Shown here piece by piece: positions 26,852 through 36,479 of a stretch of DNA of 61,817 nt (positions are counted from its first letter, which is position 1; each line of letters begins with the position of its first letter). This DNA is from Candidatus Kapaibacterium sp. Its GTDB lineage: Bacteria; Bacteroidota; Ignavibacteria; Kapaibacteriales; UBA2268. A program made the translations under genes and the position numbers. The stretch spans positions 1 to 61,817 of the forward strand of contig JAONBD010000007.1 of assembly GCA_028376765.1 (NCBI GenBank), read 5' to 3'. Under the pieces are notes generated by a model. That model saw nothing but the letters and a program-made list of their open reading frames with translations, was not told where the DNA came from and did no database searches.

Positions 26852-28543
26852 ATGGATCAGCAAAACACAATTATAAATTTAAAATCACTTTTTGATCTAT
26901 CAGAAAAACTAAATTCTGCAAACGAAGAGAAGTTTATTTTCAACTCAGTTTTATTGAGTATCATGGGTAAACTAGCTATTACTAAAGCAGCTGTTTTTGT
27001 TCCTGAATCTAGATTAATAAAACCTTTTATTATAAAAGGAGATTGTGATATTGTTTGGGCAGAGCTTTTTGATTTGGCTCAGTTTGAAGAACTTGATAAA
27101 ACAAATAAATACCACGCCAATTTTATCAATTGTGGCTACAAGTATGCATTTCCTATTAGAGACAATAATGTAATATTTGGAATTGTTTTTTTAGGGAGTA
27201 AAATCACAAAAAAAGAACTTTCAGATATTGAAATTCAATATGGAAGACTGGTAACAATTATAGCCTCGATTGCCATTAATAATACAAAAAACTACCAGCA
27301 ATTAAATAAAGAAAAAATAAAAGCAGAGCAAAAAACACAGCTGCTCGAAACACTTTTTTCAATATCAAAAGATTTTTCACTTATTCTCTCTAAAGAACAA
27401 ATTATAAATATGCTTACTTATAGCCTAATGGGACAGCTGGTGGTAAACAAATTTGCAATTGTATTGCAAGATGAAAGTAATAATCCAGAGATTATAGCTA
27501 ATAGATTTGGTAAAGAACCAACCCTATCAATGCTTAAAGAAATTATTAAGTTAGAAAAATGTTCTACGATTGAAGAGCTAACAAATGATGGCAAGATTGA
27601 TGAACAAGAAATTATTTTCTTAGAGTCAATTAATGCTGGGGTCTTATCTCCAATGCAAGTTTCGGGAGTATCAAAGGGTTGGTTGATTTTAGGTGAAAAA
27701 TTAAACAAAGAAAGCTTTACCGAAGAAAATCTGCAATTCATTGAAGCTATTGGGAACACATCTATAATAGCTTTGGAGAATGAGAGGTTAGTTCACCAAG
27801 AAATTAAAAAGAAGCAACTTGAAAAAGAAATGAATTTGGCCCTGGATATTCAAAAAAACTTGCTTCCAAAAAATTCCCCGCAAATTGAAAATTATGATAT
27901 TTATGGAATGAGCTTGCCATCTCGAAGTGTAGGCGGCGATTATTTTGATCATATAAAAATTGATGATAACAGGATTCTATTGCTGATTGCAGATGTTTCT
28001 GGAAAGGGCTTGCCAGCTGCAATGATTATGGCAAATCTTCAATCTAGTTTAAGATTATTAGCACCAATGGATTTAGATTTGAATACTATAATAAATAGTG
28101 TCAGTAAATTGCTTTTTCAGAATACAAGCTCAGATAAATTTGTGACAATGTTTTTAGGGATATTAGATATAAAAAACCATAAAATCACTTATTCAAATGC
28201 AGGTCATAATCCGCCATATTTAATTAGAAATAATAAATTAGAATCGAGCTTATCTGCTGGTGGGCTTATACTAGGGCTTCTCGAAAACGATATTGAATAT
28301 GAAGTGGGAGAACTAACTTTAGAGAAAGGTGATTTATTGTTCCTGTATACAGATGGTATCACAGAAAATAAGGATTCAAAGGGAGAAGAATACGGAGAAG
28401 ATAGACTTCAAAAATATCTTGAATCTAATTCTAATTTGCATTCAAAAGAACTACTCGACGAATTGGTAGATATTTTAAAGATTTTTAGTTTTGGTAGTTC
28501 TCAGTATGATGATATTACTGGTTTAGCTTTGAAATACAATTAA
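26852..28543 (+). CDS. GAF-GAF-SpoIIE (RsbU-type) serine phosphatase
   Basis: 563 aa, cytoplasmic. Two GAF-like sensory domains (about 15-150 and 165-315) are joined by short coiled coils to a C-terminal PP2C/SpoIIE phosphatase (about 325-563). The phosphatase has LALDIQKNLLP, SRSVGGDYFD (metal-binding Asp), LLLIADVSGKGLPAAMIM and LYTDGITENKDSKGEEYG. Enzymes of this layout dephosphorylate anti-sigma factor antagonists (STAS proteins) in partner-switching stress pathways. No STAS or anti-sigma kinase gene is adjacent, so its target is encoded elsewhere. It is the last gene of the peptidase operon and overlaps the convergent TlpA-like gene by 4 nt. Confidence 0.9.
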   Translation: MDQQNTIINLKSLFDLSEKLNSANEEKFIFNSVLLSIMGKLAITKAAVFVPESRLIKPFIIKGDCDIVWAELFDLAQFEELDKTNKYHANFINCGYKYAFPIRDNNVIFGIVFLGSKITKKELSDIEIQYGRLVTIIASIAINNTKNYQQLNKEKIKAEQKTQLLETLFSISKDFSLILSKEQIINMLTYSLMGQLVVNKFAIVLQDESNNPEIIANRFGKEPTLSMLKEIIKLEKCSTIEELTNDGKIDEQEIIFLESINAGVLSPMQVSGVSKGWLILGEKLNKESFTEENLQFIEAIGNTSIIALENERLVHQEIKKKQLEKEMNLALDIQKNLLPKNSPQIENYDIYGMSLPSRSVGGDYFDHIKIDDNRILLLIADVSGKGLPAAMIMANLQSSLRLLAPMDLDLNTIINSVSKLLFQNTSSDKFVTMFLGILDIKNHKITYSNAGHNPPYLIRNNKLESSLSAGGLILGLLENDIEYEVGELTLEKGDLLFLYTDGITENKDSKGEEYGEDRLQKYLESNSNLHSKELLDELVDILKIFSFGSSQYDDITGLALKYN

Positions 28544-30171
28544 TCCTTCAAAAATTTCTTTAAAGTAAATTCTAAATTTGGACCTCTCAACCCACTCGAT
28601 AGTGCTATTATTTCGCCAGTTGGGCTAACCAATATAGGTTTTGGTATTCCATCAACTTCAAATTGTTTTGCTAATTCCGATTTGAAACCACCAGCTACAA
28701 ATGCGTGTTTCCATGGCATTTTGTATTTTGAATTGTTTATAGTTTTTTTAATTTCGCCAGCATTCCTATCAAAAGATAGTGATAATATCTCAAAATTATC
28801 CCCTTTGAATTTAGCATAAGCATCATGTAGATTTGGCATTTCTTTCATACATGGGCCACACCAAGTAGCCCAAAAGTCAATTAAAATATATTTACCTTTT
28901 AAACCCAAAGAGCTTATTTTTTTTCCATCTAAATCTGTTATTACAAAATCTGGAATTTGCCTGCCAATTTTAATTTTAACATTAGGATTATATTCACGTT
29001 TAATAACTTCAATAAACCTGCTTGATGGATAATCTGTAATAAATTCATTATAATATTTTTTTAGTAAGGTTTCATTATTTTGAGTTTCAGCTTCTTCCAA
29101 CTGATTTATCAAAATATACTCTGCGACCTCGGAACCCTTATATAAATCATATAGTTTTTGAACCTTAGGAGACTTTAATAAATCCTCACCACTGTTTTTT
29201 AATACCAGCCCTGATATTAATCTCAGATTATCCATATTCCAAATTGGATCGTCAAATTTGTAACCATCAACAATTGATTTAAATAATTTTTTATCAGAGT
29301 AGCTTACTAAATTTCGGGTTGTTTTGTCAATTGATTGATACAAATATACAGATCCAATTAGCTTTTTAACCAGTGGATTATCAGCAGCTAGGTATTCATT
29401 TTTAATTTCAAGAATAGCCTTTTTAGTTAGGCCATTTACTTTCGATTCATCTTCTAAGTCGCTTAAGCTCTCATAAAGTTTAGATACAATATTAATAGTA
29501 TTATCAAGTTTTTCTTTGTTTTTATTTGTTTCAGTTAAAATCTTGTAACTAGGGGTATCCCAGTTTAGTTTATAATTATTAGGGTTGTAGCTTATTGTAA
29601 TATCACCCTTTTTATTTATTAGAAGCGAATTATAATCTCCATTACCATCATATTCATAAGAATCTGCAAAATTTCCGTTGGTAGCTCTGTCTTCATCTAT
29701 ATGATTATAGACTTGATATTTTAATGTGTCAAATTTATTATTGTATTTCAATTCATATAGACCACTTTCATTTCTTTTCATATTTAATGTTTGAAAGCCA
29801 CTATTTTTATTTTTTAGAACAAAAATAATTTCATCTTTATATTTCGCAGGGAAAATTTGCTTGAGTAAGACTTCAAATTTAATATCCACTTTATAAATTG
29901 AAGGTAAAATATACTCTTGCAAGGGTTGATGATCTACTCCGCTAAACTCTAACCATTGTATTTCATTTTCATTTAATTGAAAGCTGAAATAACCAGTTTT
30001 ATCTGGATGAACAAGTAGCTTGGGAGTATCGCTTCCAATCTTACCATAGACCTTTACAGTTGCTAATTTTAGTGGATTACCATCAGCATTTAATAATCTT
30101 CCAGAAAAATTTTTCATTTTAGAAAAAGAGAAGGAAATGCTAAGTATAATTATGGTTAATAGTAGTTTCAT
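28540..30171 (-). CDS. TlpA-like thiol-disulfide oxidoreductase
   Basis: 543 aa with an N-terminal signal peptide (about 1-17). Residues 20-110 (FSGRLLNADGNPLKLATVKV) form a carboxypeptidase-regulatory-like or DUF4369-like beta domain. A long helical middle region (about 230-400) precedes a C-terminal TlpA/ResA thioredoxin domain with the active site WATWCGPCMKEMP and GIPKPILVSPTGEII (cis-Pro). This layout is common in Bacteroidota and puts the protein in the periplasm as a thiol-disulfide exchanger. Its start overlaps the end of the beta-barrel gene by one base, so they are co-translated. Confidence 0.87.
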   Translation of the reverse strand: MKLLLTIIILSISFSFSKMKNFSGRLLNADGNPLKLATVKVYGKIGSDTPKLLVHPDKTGYFSFQLNENEIQWLEFSGVDHQPLQEYILPSIYKVDIKFEVLLKQIFPAKYKDEIIFVLKNKNSGFQTLNMKRNESGLYELKYNNKFDTLKYQVYNHIDEDRATNGNFADSYEYDGNGDYNSLLINKKGDITISYNPNNYKLNWDTPSYKILTETNKNKEKLDNTINIVSKLYESLSDLEDESKVNGLTKKAILEIKNEYLAADNPLVKKLIGSVYLYQSIDKTTRNLVSYSDKKLFKSIVDGYKFDDPIWNMDNLRLISGLVLKNSGEDLLKSPKVQKLYDLYKGSEVAEYILINQLEEAETQNNETLLKKYYNEFITDYPSSRFIEVIKREYNPNVKIKIGRQIPDFVITDLDGKKISSLGLKGKYILIDFWATWCGPCMKEMPNLHDAYAKFKGDNFEILSLSFDRNAGEIKKTINNSKYKMPWKHAFVAGGFKSELAKQFEVDGIPKPILVSPTGEIIALSSGLRGPNLEFTLKKFLKD

Positions 30172-30725
30172 TATAGTGCAAATTTAAGTGAAAGTCCAAA
30201 GCTAGGACCAAAATAAGTAGTTCCATTTGGGTTTCTATCAATAAGAATACCTATTTGGAACGGGTCAGAATTTTGATATTGAAGTCCTGTACTAAGCGAA
30301 ATATATAGTTTGTTGTACAAATTATACTCCCAACCAATTCCTAATCCAATATTAAAAATTCTATTTATATCATATTTAGTATTAACAGTTTCTATATCGT
30401 TTATAGTTTTAATAATATCTTCTGTCCGTTCTATATGCCAATTTGAAAATCCAATTAATCCATAAAGTCTATTCTTACCAACAAACCAAATATTCCTCTG
30501 AAGCTCAAATCCAGACATTAAATGCAATTCTGCTTTCTGTTTATTTTCTTCTTGATTATAAAAAGCAAATGCATTTAGCTCTAAAAACCAATCTTTATTA
30601 AATCTGTGCGAGAAGACAACTCCTGTTCCGGAAACTGTAGATGCAGTAATTCCAGTCTTATTTCGTGTACTTGAATAAGATGTTGAAAAAAATGTAAGTA
30701 ACAGTAGTAGAATGGTAAATTTCAT
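30171..30725 (-). CDS. Small outer-membrane beta-barrel protein
   Basis: 184 aa with a signal peptide (1-18, TFFSTSYS). The mature part is eight or so amphipathic strands (SGTGVVFSHRFNKDWFLELN, NIGLGIGWEYNLYNKLYISL, ending TYFGPSFGLSLKFAL), with a terminal aromatic-hydrophobic pattern typical of outer-membrane barrels. I do not recognise a specific family. It overlaps the TlpA-like gene by one base; the pair may act together in the envelope. Confidence 0.7.
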   Translation of the reverse strand: MKFTILLLLLTFFSTSYSSTRNKTGITASTVSGTGVVFSHRFNKDWFLELNAFAFYNQEENKQKAELHLMSGFELQRNIWFVGKNRLYGLIGFSNWHIERTEDIIKTINDIETVNTKYDINRIFNIGLGIGWEYNLYNKLYISLSTGLQYQNSDPFQIGILIDRNPNGTTYFGPSFGLSLKFAL

Positions 30726-30792
30726 TTGAAACTATTTGCGTAATTCACAAAATTTTATTTTATTGAACAACTAAAATAAGTACGGAATAAAA

Positions 30793-33588
30793 ATGAAACT
30801 CATAATATTATTAATTATTGCTTTTGTTAGTCTAAAAGCAAACGATGAACACAAAAAATATCAAGAATTATTACACCCTGAACCAATACTGAAAAACAAG
30901 GGAGTACCTAAGTTTCTCCTTAACGACGTTCCAACTCCCCTATCTTCAGCGTTTGAAAATATTAATACCATAGCTGAGGAAGAAGAAAGTCTTCCCACAC
31001 AGAATGAATCCTCGATTGCAGTAAACCCAACCAATCCTCTTCAGATAATGGCATCTGCTGTAGATTACAGAGAAGATGGTGTTAGGTGGGTATATTTATC
31101 TTCTGATGGTGGTAGGTCTTGGTACAATCAAAACTTGGGAACAGTTAGAGAGAATTGGAGATCATCAAATGATCCATCTGTTGCTTTTTCATGGGACGGA
31201 TGGGGATATTTAATGTATGGTGGGATTTTAAGCACACGTGGTCCTAATGGAGTATATCTTGCAATCACAAAAGATTTTGGTGAGACATGGGAATCACACA
31301 TACCAGTAATTGAACATTTAGGGCCTGTTGTAGAAACAACACCATTTGATGATAAATACTATGTAGAAATAGATAATTCACCAAATTCACCATTTCAAGG
31401 TAATGTTTATACACCTTGGAAAAGAATGATGTTTGATGATAATTCAACTCAAATTATGGTTGCAAGGTCAACTGATAGAGGATTTACATGGCAAGAGCCA
31501 GTTCCCGTTTCGCAAAGAAAGCCTGATACTGTTGATGATACAACGTATGGTCAGTCATTCCCGCTTCTAACAACTGGTCCTAATGGAGAGCTTTATGCAT
31601 TTTGGAATGATGGATTAGTACATGGAGTAGGTTTTAATAAATCTACCGATGGAGGTATGACTTGGGAAGAGCCGAGAATAGTGCAGAGTTATGAAATTTT
31701 TGGTGAAACAAAACAAGTAAATAATACTTGGCAACACCGAATAAAAGATAATGTGAGGGCAGAGACTTATCCTGTTGTAAAATGTGATTGGAGAGAAGGA
31801 GAAACTTCTGGCAATCTATATTTAACATGGGCTGGTGGAGAGCCACCAAATATTTATTTTTCTAGATCCACCGATCAAGGAGAAACTTGGATTGAACCAA
31901 AAATGGTTCATGCAGATACTGCCGGCAATGATCAGTGGTGGCAATGGATGGATATAGATCCAGTCACAGGAGATTTGGCAGTAATGTTTATGGATAGTAG
32001 AAACGATCCCAATAATATTTGGGCAGAGACTTGGGTTGCTTATTCAAGCAATCAGGGAGATACTTGGGTTGAAAGACAAATTTCTGATGTAAGAAGCGAT
32101 TTACGTAGAAATCCATTCCAAGGTAATACTTTTGCTGGAGATTATAACGGATGTGCTTTTTATAATGGAGTGATCTATCCATCTTGGGTAGATATGAGAA
32201 ATACACCTATCGGTGGAACTGATAATGATGTATATACTGGGTATGTAGATATAAATGCTCCTGCTGTTCCAGTAGGATCAGTAACAGAAATGTATGATAG
32301 AGTAGATGAGCTAATTATAAACTGGGAAATAGAATTTAAGAATTCATTTTTTGGTAATGCTTTAAATAGTGAAGACTTAGAACTGAGAGTATATATTAAT
32401 AATGAAAATACTTATAAAACAATATTAGCGGGTAAATCTATAGATACTCTTAGGGGGCTAACTCCTTTTGAATTAACTAATATTGATATAAGATTGTTTG
32501 ATAAAACTACTGAAAGAGAATCTGGATCTTTAAAACTTGAGGCAACTCCTGGTATTATAGAAAAACCGAATATGCCAATTTTTGACAGTACTTCACAAAC
32601 ATTAAATCAAATTGATTTTCAGGTGTTACTTCCATCTACCAAAGTTGATAATATCACACCTATTACTCAGATTACTCAAACTAATTTATATAGAGATGGG
32701 GAATCAGTCTTTTTCTTTGATCAAAATGTAGAGCCTGGATCTAAAGTACCAATGGGTGATATGCCACAAGAAGATGGCTATTATAACTATTCCATAGAAT
32801 CTGAAGTAAAATATAAATCTCCAGCCGAAAAATTGAGTTTATCCGATAGAAATAGCAAATTGGTTTATTTTGGAGCTGATAGAACAAATGATTTTATTGA
32901 TTTCGAAGAAGAAAAAAAATATATTTATTCTAATGATGACTGGACTTTAACAAACGAATTCGCAAAATCTGGAAATTACTCAATTACTGATTCCAAGGAT
33001 AGTAATTATAAATCTAGCTACGACAACTACCTTTACTTACCAAAATATAAGAGAAGTGAAAGTGCAGACCCCCTTAATCTTGTATTCTGGAATGCAGCCA
33101 TAATTAGATCTGGAGATAAAGGAATAATACAACTATCTAAAGATTTTGAAAACTGGAGTAATATTGCTGAATTTAGTGAAAATGATTTTGCTGCATGGGA
33201 TGATGATGTATTAGACGAGAATGATTGGAGATTAGAAAATATATCATTGGAAGAGTTTGTAGATCAGGGAGAGGAGTTCTTTTTGAGATTGCTAATGAGT
33301 TCCAACTTTATAGGAAATAATGATGGCTGGTATATTGATGATATGTATGTAAGCAATTACCCTTTATCAGTAGAAAATCAATCAAGTTTTGATGTGTATC
33401 CAAATCCTGCTAAAGATAAACTTTACATGAGCGAAGGCTCTGATTACCAAATATTTGATATTTATGGAAACTTAATATTAAAGGGTAGAAGAACAAGTAA
33501 ATCGACATTTATAGACATTCAAAATATTAGGCCAGGTGCTTACTTTATCATAGCAAATGATAATATCAAAAAATTTATTAAACTATAA
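30793..33588 (+). CDS. Secreted Asp-box (sialidase-like) propeller protein with T9SS sorting domain
   Basis: 931 aa. Signal peptide 1-17 (ends SLKAN). Six Asp-box/BNR motifs are visible across residues 100-430: SSDGGRSWYN, TKDFGETWES, STDRGFTWQE, STDGGMTWEE, STDQGETWIE and SSNQGDTWVE. They indicate a six-bladed sialidase/neuraminidase-like beta-propeller. I do not see the arginine triad clearly enough to call it a sialidase. Beta domains follow, one with a MAM/choice-of-anchor flavour (GNNDGWYIDDMYVSNYPL). The last about 75 residues, FDVYPNPAKDKLYMSEGSD to NIKKFIKL, are a type A T9SS sorting domain. The protein is probably surface-bound or secreted. Confidence 0.82.
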   Translation: MKLIILLIIAFVSLKANDEHKKYQELLHPEPILKNKGVPKFLLNDVPTPLSSAFENINTIAEEEESLPTQNESSIAVNPTNPLQIMASAVDYREDGVRWVYLSSDGGRSWYNQNLGTVRENWRSSNDPSVAFSWDGWGYLMYGGILSTRGPNGVYLAITKDFGETWESHIPVIEHLGPVVETTPFDDKYYVEIDNSPNSPFQGNVYTPWKRMMFDDNSTQIMVARSTDRGFTWQEPVPVSQRKPDTVDDTTYGQSFPLLTTGPNGELYAFWNDGLVHGVGFNKSTDGGMTWEEPRIVQSYEIFGETKQVNNTWQHRIKDNVRAETYPVVKCDWREGETSGNLYLTWAGGEPPNIYFSRSTDQGETWIEPKMVHADTAGNDQWWQWMDIDPVTGDLAVMFMDSRNDPNNIWAETWVAYSSNQGDTWVERQISDVRSDLRRNPFQGNTFAGDYNGCAFYNGVIYPSWVDMRNTPIGGTDNDVYTGYVDINAPAVPVGSVTEMYDRVDELIINWEIEFKNSFFGNALNSEDLELRVYINNENTYKTILAGKSIDTLRGLTPFELTNIDIRLFDKTTERESGSLKLEATPGIIEKPNMPIFDSTSQTLNQIDFQVLLPSTKVDNITPITQITQTNLYRDGESVFFFDQNVEPGSKVPMGDMPQEDGYYNYSIESEVKYKSPAEKLSLSDRNSKLVYFGADRTNDFIDFEEEKKYIYSNDDWTLTNEFAKSGNYSITDSKDSNYKSSYDNYLYLPKYKRSESADPLNLVFWNAAIIRSGDKGIIQLSKDFENWSNIAEFSENDFAAWDDDVLDENDWRLENISLEEFVDQGEEFFLRLLMSSNFIGNNDGWYIDDMYVSNYPLSVENQSSFDVYPNPAKDKLYMSEGSDYQIFDIYGNLILKGRRTSKSTFIDIQNIRPGAYFIIANDNIKKFIKL

Positions 33589-33609
33589 AAAATTTTTAAT
33601 TGGAACTAT

Positions 33610-35253
33610 ATGAAAGCTTCTGACCTATTTGTGAAAGCACTTGAAAATGAGGGTGTTGAATATATATTCGCTGTTCCAGGTGAAGAAAACTTGGATTTAT
33701 TAGAATCATTAAAAAAATCCAATATCCAATTGATTCTCAATAGGCATGAACAAGGTGCTGGGTTTATGGCTGCCACATATGGTAGGTTAACTGGCAAGCC
33801 GGGTGTTTGCATGGCAACTCTTGGGCCTGGAGCTACAAATTTAGTAACAGCTGCAGCTTATGCTAACCTTGGCGGGATGCCAATGTTAATGATAACGGGG
33901 CAAAAACCAATAAAATCATCTAAACAGGGACGTTTTCAGATTCTTGATGTAGTTGATATGATGAAACCTGTTACTAAATACACAAAACAAATTGTTGATG
34001 GTGCTAGAATTTCTTCAAGTATTAGAGAAGCTTTTAGAGTTGCAAGAGAGGAGCGTCCTGGGGCAGTTCATCTTGAACTTCCAGAAGATATTGCCGCAGA
34101 AATGACTGGAGAGCAGGTTTATATACCAAATTACCCAGAGAGACCTGAGGCAAATAAAAGTGTAATAGCTTCGGCGGCAAAAATGTTATCTAAGGCGAAA
34201 ATGCCACTCCTGTTAATAGGTGCAGGTGCTAATCGAAATAGAATATCCAAAGCTTTAACTGATTTTGTTGACAAAACTGGGATTTGGTTTTTCAATACTC
34301 AAATGGGCAAAGGAGTAATTGACGAAAGGCATTCACGATTTTTAGGAACGGCTGCACTTAGCAAAGACGACTTTCTTCATTGTGCTATCGAAAGAGCGGA
34401 TTTAATTTTAAATGTTGGTCATGATGTTATTGAAAAACCTCCTTTTTTTATGGAGAAAGAAGAAGGTGGCAAGCAGGTAATACATATCAATAATTTTGCT
34501 GCAGAAGTAGATGAAGTCTATTTTCCACAATTAGAAATAGTAGGCGATATTGCAAGTTCTATTGAATCGCTTGGTAATGCATGCGAAAATAATAATTGGG
34601 AGTGTAGCTATTACGAAAGAGTAAAAGAAGAGATAGAAAGTCATTTATCAAAATATTTTGATGATACTAGATTTCCTATGCTTCCCCAAAGATTAGTAAA
34701 TATTGTTCGTAATAACTTAAGTGATAAGGATATTGTGACTCTTGATAATGGAGTTTATAAGATATGGTTTGCAAGAAATTACAAAGCCTATGGTTCTAAT
34801 AGATTATTACTTGATAACGCTCTTGCTACAATGGGTGCAGGTCTTCCCTCTGCTATGGCCGCAAAACTTGTTAAACCCGAAAGAAACGTTGTAGCGATTT
34901 GCGGAGATGGTGGTTTTATGATGAACTCTCAAGAACTTGAGACCGCCATTAGAGAAAAATTAGATATTACTGTGATTGTGCTTAATGATAACTCCTATGG
35001 TATGATAAAATGGAAACAGTCAGCAATGGGATTTGAAAATTGGGGATTAGATTATAATAATCCTGACTTTGTAAAATATGCTGAGAGCTATGGAGCAACA
35101 GCTTACAGACCAAACTCTGATGAGGAATTTATTGAAGTATTTAAAAAATCATTATCAGAAAAAGGGGTCAAGTTAATTGATTTAAACATAGATTATTCAT
35201 TAAATCACAAAATATTAAACGTTCTTCTTAAAGAAAAGTCCTGTCTGATTTAA
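33610..35253 (+). CDS. Thiamine-diphosphate enzyme, acetolactate synthase large-subunit type (AlsS-like)
   Basis: 547 aa with the three domains of ThDP-dependent decarboxylases. The N-terminal PYR domain has FAVPGEENLDLLESL with the cofactor-activating glutamate in NRHEQGAGFMA. The PP domain has the ThDP/Mg motif CGDGGFMMNSQELET to NDNSYGMIKWKQ. The sequence GKPGVCMATLGPGATNLVTA is typical of acetolactate synthases. No regulatory subunit (ilvN) follows, which fits the catabolic AlsS type or an enzyme working alone. It would condense two pyruvates to acetolactate. It begins 21 nt after the Asp-box protein gene. Confidence 0.85.
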   Translation: MKASDLFVKALENEGVEYIFAVPGEENLDLLESLKKSNIQLILNRHEQGAGFMAATYGRLTGKPGVCMATLGPGATNLVTAAAYANLGGMPMLMITGQKPIKSSKQGRFQILDVVDMMKPVTKYTKQIVDGARISSSIREAFRVAREERPGAVHLELPEDIAAEMTGEQVYIPNYPERPEANKSVIASAAKMLSKAKMPLLLIGAGANRNRISKALTDFVDKTGIWFFNTQMGKGVIDERHSRFLGTAALSKDDFLHCAIERADLILNVGHDVIEKPPFFMEKEEGGKQVIHINNFAAEVDEVYFPQLEIVGDIASSIESLGNACENNNWECSYYERVKEEIESHLSKYFDDTRFPMLPQRLVNIVRNNLSDKDIVTLDNGVYKIWFARNYKAYGSNRLLLDNALATMGAGLPSAMAAKLVKPERNVVAICGDGGFMMNSQELETAIREKLDITVIVLNDNSYGMIKWKQSAMGFENWGLDYNNPDFVKYAESYGATAYRPNSDEEFIEVFKKSLSEKGVKLIDLNIDYSLNHKILNVLLKEKSCLI

Positions 35254-35329
35254 TATATAAATAGCTATTCTTCAAGTTTTTTAAATACCTTTTAGTTAAA
35301 ATTTCTTTTTGTAAATCTTTTTACGTAAT

Positions 35330-36469
35330 TTGGTTATTATTAACCAAGAGAATGTATTGACTGAATCCACAAAACAAATAGATCTTTCTGAACTTGAATT
35401 ATTAAAAAGAGAAAAAGAACTACTTCAAAAGCAATTAAACTGGTATAAATCATTTTTTGATAATGCTACAGATGCAGTTTTCATTGTACAACCAGATTCA
35501 TGGTCAGTCTTAGAAGTAAATGATTTTGCCTCCACTATGTTGGGAACTCCAAAAGTTAAACTAATGGGCTCTGTGCTTCCTCAGTTTAGGCGAATTTTTA
35601 AGCTTTTAAAAAAATCAAATTCACCAATTGTATTATCTGAAATATCGCTTGATACTCCAGATAATAAATCGTTGATGGTTGAGGTAAGTGCAAGATTTGT
35701 AGATTATGATGGGCAAAAGTTAATACATGCAATTGCAAGAGATGTAAGTGAACAACATGCTTTGACCGACAAAATGGTTCAAGCAGATAAACTTGTATTA
35801 CTCGGACAGTTAAGTGCAGGAGTTGCTCACGAGATAAGAAATCCCTTAGCTGCTGTAAATCTTAACCTGCAAATGCTTCAAAGAAAATTTGAGGATACAA
35901 ATCCTCTTTATAATTATGTAAGAACGGCAATGCAAGGTGTCGAAAGAATTACTCGAATTGTAGAAGTAACTTTGAACTTTTCTAGACCAAATGTTCCTGA
36001 AGTTAAACCTCTTAGCCTAAATAGTACAATACAATCTTCTTTGGAACTAACTAGATCTTCTCTTAAAAGAAAAGATATTAAACTTGAAATTGAATTTGAT
36101 GAAAACCTAACTGTTGTGCCAGCAGACTTTAAGCAAATGCAACAAGTGTTTATTAATTTAATAACAAATGCTGCTGATGCAATTGAAACAAAAGGTATTA
36201 TTAGGCTTAAAACTTACATAGAAAAATCAACTAAAATAAACGAAGGCGAATATGTCGTTGCTGAAGTTAGTGACGATGGTATTGGTATGAGCCCCGAGGA
36301 TATGAAAAAAATATTCAATCCATTTTTTACTAGAAAGCCAGAAGGAACTGGTCTTGGACTTCCCATCACTCAAAGGATTTTGCATAACCATAATGGTGTA
36401 ATAGATGTTGAGTCAAAAGTTGGGAACGGTACTATTTTTTATGTAAAATTACCAATACCGGTAAATTAA
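35330..36469 (+). CDS. Soluble PAS histidine kinase (NtrB-like)
   Basis: 379 aa, no membrane segment. A short coiled coil (about 20-40) leads into a PAS domain (about 38-145, FFDNATDAVFIVQPDSWSV), then HisKA with the phospho-accepting H167 in AGVAHEIRNPLAAVNLN. The HATPase domain has INLITNAADAIE (N box), SDDGIGMSPEDMKKIF (G1) and GTGLGLPITQRILHNHNG (G2). The TTG start at 35330 is a guess; a TTG at 35357 is also in frame. The sigma-54 response regulator follows after 10 nt and is the obvious partner. Confidence 0.9.
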   Translation: MVIINQENVLTESTKQIDLSELELLKREKELLQKQLNWYKSFFDNATDAVFIVQPDSWSVLEVNDFASTMLGTPKVKLMGSVLPQFRRIFKLLKKSNSPIVLSEISLDTPDNKSLMVEVSARFVDYDGQKLIHAIARDVSEQHALTDKMVQADKLVLLGQLSAGVAHEIRNPLAAVNLNLQMLQRKFEDTNPLYNYVRTAMQGVERITRIVEVTLNFSRPNVPEVKPLSLNSTIQSSLELTRSSLKRKDIKLEIEFDENLTVVPADFKQMQQVFINLITNAADAIETKGIIRLKTYIEKSTKINEGEYVVAEVSDDGIGMSPEDMKKIFNPFFTRKPEGTGLGLPITQRILHNHNGVIDVESKVGNGTIFYVKLPIPVN

Positions 36470-36479
36470 AGAGGAATTT

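Noticed and set aside
30793-33588. Calling the Asp-box protein a sialidase
   Set aside because: Six Asp boxes are clear, but the arginine triad and RIP motif needed for sialidase activity are not visible, so only the fold is claimed.
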